Origin: Polytrichum commune
Lineage: Eukaryota; Streptophyta; Polytrichopsida; Polytrichales; Polytrichaceae
Direction of reading: 5' to 3'
Assembly: GCA_950295325.1 (NCBI GenBank)
Contig: OX485806.1
Location: 38,378,001 to 38,442,000, forward strand
DNA length: 64,000 nucleotides
How positions within the stretch are numbered: position 1 is the stretch's first letter; each line of letters starts with the position of its first letter. Of the stretch, positions 26,107-39,700 are shown in pieces. The notes below the pieces were generated by a model. It worked only from the letters and a program-made list of their open reading frames with translations, did not search any database and was not told the origin of the DNA. Made by a program: the position numbers and the translations under genes.

Positions 26107-27654
26107 ATGAATCGCCTCGTTGTCCTCCGTCATCCTTCACTTTCGTTTTCTCTCCACCATCTCATCTCCCGCTACTGTAAGCTGAATCTCATTTCCAGCT
26201 TCGGCGTCTCTCCTAACCGCTCGAATTCTCTCAATGTCGCTTTCAATGCACCACATGCCGCCAAGTTCGCCACAAATGCCATGGCCATGGGCGGAGGAAC
26301 TCCCGCACCAACTATATCTTCCACTTCTCGCATCATCGTGCCCGAAGAAGAAAGTGCCGTGGCTTCCTCGGTTTACGTCCACATTCCGTTCTGTAGGAAG
26401 AGATGCTTCTACTGCGACTTCCCCATTGTAGCAGTTGGGGAGAGGACGACGGAGGCAAAGAGCGCACACATAGACGCAGGCATGACAGACTACGTGGATC
26501 TCGTGTGTCGCGAGATTCGAATGAGTGCAAAGGTGGATTCGGCACAGCCATTAAAAACAGTGTTCTTCGGTGGCGGAACTCCTTCGTTGTTACCTCCCTC
26601 GCTTCTTCTACGCATTCTTGAAACCTTACGGACGCAACTAGGGTTTGACTCGTCAGGGGTGGAAATCTCCATGGAAATGGACCCGGGGACATTCGATGTG
26701 CATACGTTACGGCAGCTGATGGACGGGGGTTTGAACAGGGTGTCGATGGGAGTGCAGTCCTTCAATCATGAGCTTCTGAAATCCTGCGGTCGTGCACATG
26801 GATTAGCTGAAGTTTACGAGGCTGTAGAAGCAATTAGGTCAAGCGGCTTGCGCAATTGGAGCTTGGATCTCATATCGTCGTTACCGAATCAAACTCTTGA
26901 GCATTGGGAGCATTCTATTAAAGAAGCAGTTCTTGCATCCCCTGTTCACATCTCTGTTTACGACTTGCAAATTGAGGAGGGAACACTGTTTAATAAGTGG
27001 TACAAGGCAGGGGAGTTTCCTCTGCCAAGTGACGACAAGGCGGCTGACTTTTATAGGATAGCGTCGAAGAAGCTTCGGGAAGCTGGATTTGCACATTATG
27101 AAATAAGTAACTATGCGAAGGAGGGGTATGAGTGTATGCATAACCTTGTGTATTGGAAGAACTTGCCGTACTTCGCATTCGGGTTAGGGTCAACGAGCTA
27201 CATCGGGGGTCAGCGATTCTCCAGACCGAGAACGTTCAAAGAGTACAGAAAATTTGTAGAGCGGTTTGAAGGCATGGAAGGGAGTTTGGATTGTCCTAAA
27301 GATAGTAGAGAAGAGAGGGCTTTAGATACCGTTATGCTTTCGCTTAGGTTAGCGCGGGGCTTGCAAATCAGAGAGTTCATAGAAAAGTTCGGACGTGATG
27401 TATGTGATGTGATGTGCAAAGCCCTCATACCTTTTGCTTCGAGTGGCCATGTTGTTTTCATGGATGTAGATAAGCAGATAGTGAAAGTTGAGGCTCTTCA
27501 GAGATTGTTTGAGGTTAGAAATGGTAACGACGACAGTGAAGAATTTGATGATCACACAAGACCAGCTTATGTGCGTCTTACAGATCCAGAAGGATTTCTG
27601 CTTTCCAATGAAGTGATTGCTTCCATATTCTCCGCATTGCCCAGCGGGGGTTAG
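26107..27654 (+). CDS. HemW-type radical-SAM protein (coproporphyrinogen III oxidase-like)
   Basis: A single uninterrupted frame of 515 aa from the ATG at 26107; the frame opens at 26089, but only with TTG. The first 60 residues (MNRLVVLRHPSLSFSLHH..., rich in Ser, Arg and Leu, poor in acids) look like an organelle targeting peptide. The radical-SAM core follows: VYVHIPFCRKRCFYCDF with Cys96, Cys100 and Cys103 for the 4Fe-4S cluster, GGGTP at 155-159 (SAM binding), MEMDPG, RVSMGVQSF, the HemN/HemW-type HNLVYW at 345-350, and a C-terminal HemN_C-like region (LSLRLARGL). The CX3CX2C is followed by Asp-Phe, not a fourth Cys. This matches HemW (heme chaperone-like) better than true oxygen-independent HemN. 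Plant members are often annotated as coproporphyrinogen oxidase-like. Whether it oxidises coproporphyrinogen or delivers heme is not decided by sequence. It sits between the two PCNA genes. Confidence 0.93.
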   Translation: MNRLVVLRHPSLSFSLHHLISRYCKLNLISSFGVSPNRSNSLNVAFNAPHAAKFATNAMAMGGGTPAPTISSTSRIIVPEEESAVASSVYVHIPFCRKRCFYCDFPIVAVGERTTEAKSAHIDAGMTDYVDLVCREIRMSAKVDSAQPLKTVFFGGGTPSLLPPSLLLRILETLRTQLGFDSSGVEISMEMDPGTFDVHTLRQLMDGGLNRVSMGVQSFNHELLKSCGRAHGLAEVYEAVEAIRSSGLRNWSLDLISSLPNQTLEHWEHSIKEAVLASPVHISVYDLQIEEGTLFNKWYKAGEFPLPSDDKAADFYRIASKKLREAGFAHYEISNYAKEGYECMHNLVYWKNLPYFAFGLGSTSYIGGQRFSRPRTFKEYRKFVERFEGMEGSLDCPKDSREERALDTVMLSLRLARGLQIREFIEKFGRDVCDVMCKALIPFASSGHVVFMDVDKQIVKVEALQRLFEVRNGNDDSEEFDDHTRPAYVRLTDPEGFLLSNEVIASIFSALPSGG

Positions 27655-28583
27655 TGATCCATGAGTCTTAAAACAAACTTCTCTTTTCATAGGGACTTTG
27701 CCATGATTCCAATGGAGAAACTGACCACCAATCACAAGGCCAGGTCAAAATTGGGGAGTCTTTTATCTAAGAATCATAAAACCAGGAAAACTTGGTCTGA
27801 ATAATCCACAGCTACTGAAACAAATTTGATACCATTGAAAATTACAAAAGAAGTCGATGTCCAAAAACACCTCAAAATGTGGTCGGTTTTCGGAGACACA
27901 GGCAAGGAGTAGAAGCTCAGGCGAAAATAGTAACCCAATTGTAGCTCCACTGTCGTATCATTCACCTTCCAGTACGGTGTTCAGATCATATGTATTTTGC
28001 ATTAAGATATAGATTTCCATCAGCTTGGCCTAAAATACCACTATCAAGGTAAATACAGACACAGGTACCCAGATACCCAAATGTTAGTTGCACTTTTATC
28101 ATTCAACGTCCAGTGTTCACATGAAACTTTGGTCACCAGTGTTTAAAGATACAGATTTGTATTACTGATTACATAGAAGTGACAAGGAAAATCTCAGAAT
28201 TGGGAAGGTTAGTGCACACACAGAAGCTCAGGCACAAAGAGTAACTCAAATGCATGTCCACTTTTATATCATTCACCTTCCAGTATAGTGGCATATCAAA
28301 ATTATAGTCATCAGTGTTTTAAGATACAGATTTGGATTGCCGAGTCTCATATCATTTCCAGAGACCAGTTAATCACTAGTAACTATCCACAACTTGGACT
28401 CCTGTGTGCAATTCACAGCAATCCCCCAACCCACCCATACGTAATCTAGAGAGGTTCACTGTACTTACTGGTCTGCTAAAAGACCATTTGCACTCAACAA
28501 TGCCCCTCATCATACAGGATGCCTATAACACACCATATAGTGGCTGGCCATGTAGAAAAAAAAATATATAGGCGCCACTGCAA
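27655..28583. repeat. Intergenic with degenerate repeats
   Basis: The space between the convergent HemW-like and PCNA-B genes holds about three diverged copies of a segment of roughly 115 bp. Shared words are AGAAGCTCAGGC, TATCATTCACCTTCCAGTA and AAGATA-AGATTT. The copies lie at about 27909-28022, 28086-28160 (partial) and 28221-28336. It should also hold both 3' UTRs. No gene is seen. Confidence 0.5.
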
Positions 28584-30787
<2,204 letters not shown>

Positions 30788-31850
30788 TGACATGTCTCTG
30801 GATCTGTTCATGAATCTAGGGCAGGTATACATGCACAGTTATAAAGCTTCAATAAGTTTGTAGATTTAGAATCCATGGACTTTGCCCTAAAAGCTTTGAT
30901 GAGGGTTTTGGGTTTATCAAGGAACTAAAGATTGGAAGTCAAAGATAGGTAGGTATGTGACAGGGGTACCCAATGTGCAAAGGGTTTTCTTTCTTGATAG
31001 GGTCACTAGAAATAGAGAAAACCCAATGCCCTATTAGTTGTCAGTAAGTTATATCTAATCATATGTATTATAAGAGAAAGTGTCCCTTGTAGGTGAATTT
31101 GAACTGATATGTATATGCCTCTTAGATATTTTGTTCTCAAAGCGTGTTGACATGTCCCTGGAAATCTTCATATATCTACAATAAGTTTACATATGTAGCA
31201 ATAATGCTTTCACAAGGTGGTAGATTTAGAACATGTGGAGTTTGCCCTAAAAGCTTAGGGGTCATATCATGAGGGTTTGTCATAGATTTAAAGAGTGGAA
31301 GTCAAAGATAGATCTTTACATGGGTTTCCAATGTGCAATGGGTTTTTTTATATAAAAAAATTAAAAATAAATAAGGGCGCTAAAATTGGAGCCAATACCA
31401 TCTTCTATTAGTTGTTTGTGTATCTAATCATGTGAATTCCAAAGAGGAAGTGCCACTTGTAGGTGGACTTAGTGTGACATGTTGAGGAAAAAAATTGGGT
31501 GTCTTTGTGGCTTAATCATATTTCCTTGGATTTGTTCATGAATCTAGGATTATCATGTAACAATGTTGCTTTGATGAGCTGGTGGACTTGGAATCCATGG
31601 AGTTTGCCTAAGAGCTTCTAGGATGAGGTCATGGGGGTTTTGGGTTTATGGTGGAATTCAAGAGTTGAATCAAAAACATGCATGTGATTGGGTTTCCCAA
31701 TGTGAGATGGATGATGTATTTGTGGCACAAAGTGAAGAAATAAGCAATCTGGTATTGTTCCATCATGTCATTTAACTATGTAAACCATGGGGAAGAAGAC
31801 ACAACTTGCAAGGGAACTCAAACCAACATCTCCACAATCACATGATAATA
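30788..31850. repeat. About 360-bp tandem repeat, three diverged units
   Basis: Units begin near 30788, 31147 and 31520. Each carries, in order, GACATGTC or a variant with CTGGA/TTGGA, TTCATGAATCTAGG or a variant, TAGATTTAGAATCCATGGA-TTTGCC, AAAGCTT and CCAATGTG-AA-GG. Identity between units looks like 65-75%. No open frame spans the units, so this is non-coding tandem sequence. Confidence 0.65.
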
Positions 31851-31914
31851 TGGGATAAGGACTCCAAAGTAAGCTAGTCACCCAACATTTATATGCTTGA
31901 GCAGTGGACGGTGG

Positions 31915-32105
31915 TTGTGTGCACAAATATTAGAGAGCCACCTTTGTTAAGAGGACTTCTCCTTTGCACTTATGCAATCACAAGTTTACACTTGAGCCAT
32001 GTGGGTTGGGAATACTTTGTTTTTGTCATGACATGGACCCCTTGTTATTCATTTTCCCTTCTACTAATTTTTTTTGGCATGAGAGGGGTACTACAACACA
32101 TTGTT
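31915..32105 (-). repeat. Dispersed repeat, inverted copy of the 44-46.5 kb family
   Basis: The reverse complement carries the signature words of the 44-46.5 kb array: CCCCTCT-CATGCCAAAA, AACAAGGG-TCCATGTCATGA, AAAGTATTCCC--CACAT and a CTCAAGTGTAAACTTGTG-like word. Fortuitous frames in both places translate to similar peptides, which fits one repeat family. Confidence 0.6.
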
Positions 32106-33744
32106 ATATATATATAATATGTCACTTACTATTTAGAGGTACACAATGCTATGGGTTTTTTCCTATTAATGTAAATAAGTTAATATTCTATAATGGTCAA
32201 ACAACCAGATTGACCTTTGTTGGCAAAACATACGAGATATACAATAAATAGTTACAGTATAGCATTGCAAAATTCCAAATAGTGAGTGACACTAAATACC
32301 ATAAACAGCATGATGCTCTTAAACAGAGTTTCGATAGGGCCAATAACATAAGGAGATTACTCTGCAGGACATCCTGCAGTAAAAAAATTCATTAGTTAAT
32401 TATTCCAGATTCCAGCGTCACTGTGTCCAAATGATCAATACCTTGGACTTGAGCAAAAATCCAACATATTCACAAGTTATTCTGAATTTCCATAATTGAT
32501 TTTAGGGGTAACAATGGTTTGAGTGGACCATTTGAAATGGCATCAGTAACAATCAATTCTATTTGTAGTGAGGAGTTGAAACCTCACGATTCTAACAAGA
32601 AACTGCTGATATTTGTACTTGCTTGTTAATTAAGATATGGTTAAAATTGCGGTGTGGTCAAAGAGAGTCAAAGCGTGGGATTTGACGGTATTCACCAGAA
32701 CAAGGAGTATGAAAAGCTGTGGTAACCACTCAAGTGACATCATTTCCAAAAACCCACTCAAGACTCTCTAGGTATTTGAAGCACTGTTACTAATGCATTT
32801 CAATACCAAGGAATAAGTTATTTAGATCTACCTCCTTGATATCTGCCTGACAAGCTATTGCCCATCAAATTCAGCCAAGTCATTTTAAGGTAGTGAACCT
32901 CAAAATAAACTCATTTCTAAGTAGTGCTCATTTCCAAGTCAGTTGAAGCATATCAAGAGTCTACCTACATCAGCTTCTCAGTTTATGACCAGATTCTCAA
33001 AAATGAGTGAGCAATGATCCAATGAAGAACCAATTGTTGGGAGATTGAGAAACTTCATGCAGCTTTGACAGCACCTGGGGTTTGGGCTATTTATACCCCT
33101 AAATCCGGTTTGCCTGAACGTTGGATAACAAGCAGATTCACATACAGATGCTAGTTCCTGATGCTGCAATCTCTTCAGAACATGAACCAAGTCATCTATA
33201 TTTTGACACTATATAACTGAAAAGCAGTTGGTATGGAACATGAGAACACCTACTTTCTCTGCAGTTATCGAGGGTTGCAGCGGGTCAGAGGTAGCAGACT
33301 GTTCACAAGCATCTTCCCATTTTGCTGAAGACGGCAATACAAGTTTTAATGGCCAAATCGAGCTGGAAGCAGGGAAGAGAATACTACAAATCACATCTAG
33401 GCTGATGGCAGAAAGCCAGAGATGGCAATGGTGGACCAGACGCAGCCTTGAGGTCACCAAGAGAAGAAATAAAAATTAACCAAAAAATCAAGTGAAACAA
33501 AGTAAGGTTCTATGTACTCTATGCTTTACAAGCCTTTCAAAAGGGGATTGCTAAGTCCCCTCCACACCAGCTCAAAGCCCCACCATTGGAATCAGAGTGC
33601 TGTTCAGAGCAATTTCTGAGCCGTTTCGAGTATACAGTCTGTTCTGAAATGGGTGTCGCATTTGGATCGCACCCACCCGGCTGGACGCAGAACAAAAGAA
33701 CATGATTGATGAGAAGAAGCAGCGCCAAGTCAGCAGGCTCCCTG
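32106..33744. other. Intergenic / HUB2 3' UTR, no gene recognised
   Basis: Apart from a transposon-like terminal word near 32289 (ACACTAAATACCATAAACAG, resembling the ends of the PCNA-A intron element), I see nothing supported. The part next to 33745 should be the HUB2 3' UTR. Open frames at 32978-33190, 33209-33460 and 33228-33479 overlap on both strands and lack motifs. Confidence 0.45.
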
Positions 33745-36700
33745 TTAAATGTAGACATTCCGGACATCACTCTGGCCAAATGGCACACCACAGCCAGGGC
33801 ATTTCCGGTGCCTGATCTCCAAGTTCCTTTGAATGCAAGGGCCACAAAACAGGTGGTAGCATTTTGTGATGACAACCTGCAAAAGTCATTGACAGCTTCA
33901 AATAAATAGCGAGTGCATTCAAGTGATAAGAGCATGGCAGTGTGGAAAGCACTTGAATATAAGAGTAAGATCTGAAGAATGGCACATATTTGTATGCAAG
34001 AACAGTCACATATATGAACATATTTCACTCACAAGTGGAGCGTAAAGATGAGTGCTTACTTCCTTTGAGCGGTCATGGCAGACACTACACTTGATCATGG
34101 CTTTATAATGTTTGATGTCATCCTGCAAGCGTTCTATAGGAGGGCTCCCTTCTTGGTGTGAGCGCAAGCGTGTTAACTTGCTACTCAAAACCTCCAGCTC
34201 TTCCTGAACTCTTCTTTTTTCAAATCTGGTCCACAAAGAGAGGAAAGCTTCAAGGACTGTTTATATGGTATATGTTTGAGAATCACTTCCACAGTAATTG
34301 CTTCTTGTGGGAACAACCAAGCAAGAATACTGACCTACAGTGGTAGCCAAAATAGCCATGGACACATCATGAGAGAGAGAGAGAGAGAGAGAGTTCACAG
34401 GTTTCCTGTCAACAGAGACATAGTTGGGCCTTGAAGTGCAATCACCCTCAGACTTGAGTATGTGAGTGTGACTCTTATACAAAATTACAATCTGGTCTTA
34501 CTCTTACAAAGTTAGCGCTTGCCTCACCTTTCTTTGTCGAGCTCTGCTTGAGCTCCAGCAAGTTTGTGACCACGATCCTCAATCCCTTTGTGCGCAGCTT
34601 CAAGAGCTGCTTTGGTCGAAAGCAGATCTTTCTCAGTTTCGAATGCCTTTGCTTTCAAACCCTCCAAAGATGATGAATGTTTCCGGCTCTCATCCATCAC
34701 CTTTCCCATTTGATCTAGATAGGATCTTGCCTGCAAATAAGAGAAACCCTCCTCCTTCAGACTCCAAAGCAGCAATGTGTTGTACATAGTATAAAGTAGA
34801 AGCTCTAGAATTGAAGTTGTACACCAAACAAAGATTCCAAGCAGCACGTGGTTCTTCCAGTGCACAGACATGGTTCCTTAGGAACTTTATTAAGTCAGTA
34901 CAACTGCTCTACCTGATCTTCTAATCGGCTTGCGCGCTGCTTGTGGAGGTCTGCTGCACCATGTACATGTTGCATACGGCTGATGAGAACTTGTTTCTCT
35001 GCCTGAAGGGAAGCCTGAAGCTGTTTTGCTTTGACACTCTCAGCCACCAGCTGACGTCACATAAAAAATCCAATGAAATTATGTCAAGTCATAGCATGCC
35101 ACTCATCCTGCTTGCTGCAATTCACAAAAGACTGGCAATTCTTCCAATGTGTACAGCTCCTCACTCATTATGCAACTATGCTTTTCCTATGTCTCTGGTA
35201 GCTCCCACCACAAAGAAACTGGTATGCAATTCAACCCTTGGTTGAACTGTTTCAGATTGACTCTGCCAGAGAGGTGTGTAATTACACATAAACTCTGGTA
35301 CGAGAATATTTCATCAGTCTGGCAAACTAATAAAGAATGACTTTCCTAGGACGTACTAAAAATTGGTAAGCATGGACATTGTGGAGCACGAGCTTTGGGG
35401 GCTGATATGTACATGAGTTGTGTAATCATCACGTTCTGTTATCTGTTGTAGTAACCGTTGATTTTGTGTTTGCATCTCCTCATATGCTTGACCAATAGTC
35501 TGTTGGAGTCAAATGACATACGGAAAGTGTCAATCAAGGATTAGCAGGTAAATGGCCAACAAAGTGTAGATAATCATGACAAGCAACGTGCACGCAGCCA
35601 AGTATAACGGGAAGAACATGACCTCAATTTCAGAAATATAAGCATCTCCCTCTTCATTTTTAGACTTCAGCGTCTCCTTGAGCTCCATAACAATCCTGTG
35701 GCAGTACACAACAGCTAGTTTTGATCATAGAAGCTTGAAATTCCTGCCTGGACTATAAAATACATGTCTGAGATGTTTCCAGTGAATTAGTCTATGTCTA
35801 CAAGATCCTTCATTAGAAGGAAACCACAACATAAGTGGTAAACAGAATTAAGTGCTCAAATAAGAAATATCTAGCAGCAGGTAGAATCAATAGGGCATTG
35901 CAATAATTTAAGGACAAAGAGAAAGAAGCAGATTCAAAATAGAAGCAACCGGAACACAACATCATCTATAAATTTTCAGAGTTGAGGTGGACCTCTCTGA
36001 ATCGTCTAGTCTATAGCGGTGCTCAGTTATTTCAGCCTTTGCAGCTGCAAGCCTTTGCTGGCATGCAGCCTCAGCCTCATTGGCCGCTTTCACCCGAAGC
36101 TCTAAGCTATGCTCATCCAGTTCTAGCTTCATACGCTCCACTTGCATCATTGCTTTAGCTTGAGCTTGTTGCAAGTCCGTCATACTCCTGCAAAGTGTTG
36201 CTTCAGAAAAAGTACCCAGGACAGAACTGACAATGACTCCGATATCAACAAAGCTCTACAGATTTGAAAACTCTCCCAAAACATACCTGGGTTTATCACT
36301 TGATTCTCTTTCCAACATTTCCAACATAAGTATCAACTCTTCCTCATTGTTCCGCAAATTTTGAACCTGCATAAAGGCCAGCAATTCAGAAAAGAATTGA
36401 TGCACAAGAGTAATCATCCCTTGTCCATTGCACTTCCTAATAAATAGCCAGGACTAAAGTGCATGTTAGAGATGTAACGCTTTCTGAAACAATCTTTTGA
36501 TATTACCTCATCCTTTAAGGATGTCAATGCTGTGACTTGTGCAGCATATTGGTCTGAAAGGCTCTTGCATTCCATGTTCTGAAGAATCAAAGAGAAGAAC
36601 TTAATTAGCTTCATGACAACAGTCACCTTGCATATATCATCTGTGCCACATTACATATACACATACCATGGAGCACTTATGCTTGCCAAGCACATAACGA

Positions 36701-39700
36701 CTTCTCATGGGAAATACAACCATGTAATTTCATACTATCTAAGATGCCTCAATCTCAAATCAGCATATACACAGTCAAACAACCTTTCTGTCAAGAACCC
36801 CAGCCAGGGAGTTGATCTCTGTACGCAATCCATGAACTTCACAAGCGGCTTCCTTATACTTGCTCAGCTGGGATTGCATCATGTTCATCTCCTTTTGAAG
36901 CGTGGACACCATCACCTTCAATTCAGCGACTGTTTCCTTCCTTCCTACAAAGCATAGATTGTCAAGATCAAACATATTGGTTTACCTCATGACCCAAACC
37001 TGAATGAACATATAGGACGCATTATCCCAACTAACAACAGGCCTCTCTACAGGTGGAGATTAGTACATGGGATTGATTCATACCTGAAGCTTGGTTGGCT
37101 TCTTCTAATCGAAGTTCCAGAGAATCATGGTCTGCCATGCACTGCTGCAGCTTAATCTCTAAGTCTGCAGCTCTTGCTTCAGCCATAGAATTTGCCCTCT
37201 GTGCTGCTTCAACGGCTTCAGCCTTCAACAAGATCTCTTTCTCTCTACGTGCCATTGCATCACGTTCACACTGCAAGCATAATAGGCTTGTGAGCGCCCA
37301 AATCAAATCACAATGCTGCTTGAAGAGTATGTATAGTATGTGTGTACAGTAATTCCAAGTTTCATAAAGGTGTCCACTGATTGACAAAATTATTCCACGC
37401 AGCCATTTACAGGCAGATAGTACCTTGGAGGGAAGGTAGGGGGAGCGGAGAGAAAGATTACAATCTTGAGGTGGAGATTCAATACAGCTCAATTAGCAGG
37501 AGAAAAATACATCAACCCCAATCCAAGGAAACTCAAGTCATAGATAACATGCTCTAACTGGACGTCCTGTTTCTAAAGTACTCTCATAAGTTACTGTGTA
37601 CCTGTAGTTGATCTACCAAGCCTCGATATCGCTCAACCTCACTCTTCAAATGGTGAATCTGCTCATTCAAGAGTAGATATGGACGTGATGACAAGATCCC
37701 CTGATCATCAACTAAGGCATCCTGCATTAACCAAGTGCTAGAGATTAGTGCAACAAAGATGCATATAAAGCATGAAGCTAGACAAAAATTTCAGATAATA
37801 CATGAGCACCAATAACAAGCAACCAACCTGCATTTGCTGCAGTTGTTGTGATAGATTCAACTGTGTTTGCAGTGCCTCTTGTAGCTCACTGAGTCGCCGT
37901 GATGCCAATGTCTGCAGATGAAGTAAACCAAACACCTTGAAATTAGAACCAGAACAAGGTTGAATGCTGATACATTATAACCAAGAGGTGCTCCACCATT
38001 TTCACTTCTCAGAGACATTGTACAAAAAGAAAGAGGTTCAGCCCCTTGTTCCAGGTGCCTAATGTTATAGTCCAAAGCACTAGCACTCAACTTGCAGACT
38101 TGTCATATCCATCTCACAGAAATGACAACTATACAGTAACAAGCTACCACAGTAGGTAAGATAACCCATTGGACATCATAATGACTTGAATAATGACATA
38201 AAAGACATACATGCCTGTACTTAATTATTCAAGCACCGTTCCTTGTCATTTGCAAAAGCAAAACATGTGGATCTTATTGACAACCAGACCATAATTATTG
38301 GAATTAGAAGCACAACAGAAACTTTAGCAAAAGTTTGCACCTTGGCTTCTTCTAGAGCAGCTTCAAATTCACGGTTTTCTTTGGAGATCTTCTCAGGCCC
38401 TCCGACCCGTTCACTGCCTTCAATTTTTACACCTAGTGTGGCACCTGTTGTAGATGGTGCAACTACTGCGGTTTCCTTCTGAGTGCGGAGTGCTGCAAGC
38501 TTCCGTCTACACATTTCCAGCTCAGCTACTGTCTCCTCTAGGTCTCCTGAAAAGAACTTCAAACAAATCTTTGAGAACAGAAACTAATGTACAAACACAA
38601 CAGATGCATGCAGAAAATAAACTACTGAAACCATCAAAAAGCATGGCATTACTACTCAATCCATCTAGTATTGCATATAGAGTATGCCCTGGGATATACT
38701 TCAGAGCGAGAACATTCATGTTGATCTGAGAAGGTCCAAGCACATACCAGCTAGGCGTTTAATTTCTGCCTGATCTTTAGCTTGCAAGTCATGAGCAGAT
38801 CCAATTTCAGCTGAAATTTCCTTGTGCTTCAGGTGTAAAGCGTCCATTACACCTCGTAACCTTGAGATTTCTGTGTATAGCTCGTTGTCGGTCTTCTCTA
38901 AAAGACGAGCTGCTTCTGTCAAAATCTCACAATTGCAAGTTTAGTACACCTTGCACAAGACCAGTGTTTCCTTTACACAACTCACAGACAATAGGGCTTA
39001 CAAATGAGCAACTAGCTAGGACTTCAAGAATTAGAAAACAATTTTTATTCTGATGAGCCGATACAAATATGCTCTTCACACAACCAAATGAATAAGTCAC
39101 ACTTACTACATACTATCAAACTGCACCACTTGAAAATGGCATTCTCAGTATTCAAAGTCCATTTTTTATTCAGTTCAGTATGCTAAATCTCTTGACGACC
39201 CCTTACCTCAGAGAACCAAACCTGGTATTTCTCCTACAATTTTAAGGAGTTCAAACAATCTACCAGAAATCCACTTGTACAATTGTATTCATTCATGACA
39301 AAGCCTTTGTGGAAATTGGAACTGACCATCAGGAGGAAGAGAGTTGCGTAGGGTAGTCGCAAGGGAATCATTTCTTGCATGTTGAACATCAATAGCTTCC
39401 AGAACAATCTTCATTGTCTTCACAGTTGAAGCCTTCCTTGAAGCAAGCCCAGTCTCCAATGCTGAACCATTACTACATTCTTTCCCATTGCTACTTTCTG
39501 TAGCCCCTCTTTCAAGAAGCCTTTGCAAGAAAGTCTCCTCTGGTGGAACAGCAGTGTTGGACCTCTCTGAGAGAGCAAGTGAACGATCCAACTGATTTTA
39601 AGGAACTTATTCTTCACTCACAACAACATATTTATTAAGATGGAATCAACTAACCTAAAAGTGACTCAAAGAAAATTAAGGGCCACTTCACACACAAGAC

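Noticed and set aside
26137..26765. Several long minus-strand frames over the HemW-like gene
   Set aside because: Antisense shadows; the plus frame has the radical-SAM motifs.
39566..39591. Exon 4 of HUB2 starting near 39591 (DRSLALSERS)
   Set aside because: The acceptor there breaks the frame from exon 3. The CTCTCAG/AGAGG acceptor at 39566 restores phase and has a better pyrimidine tract.
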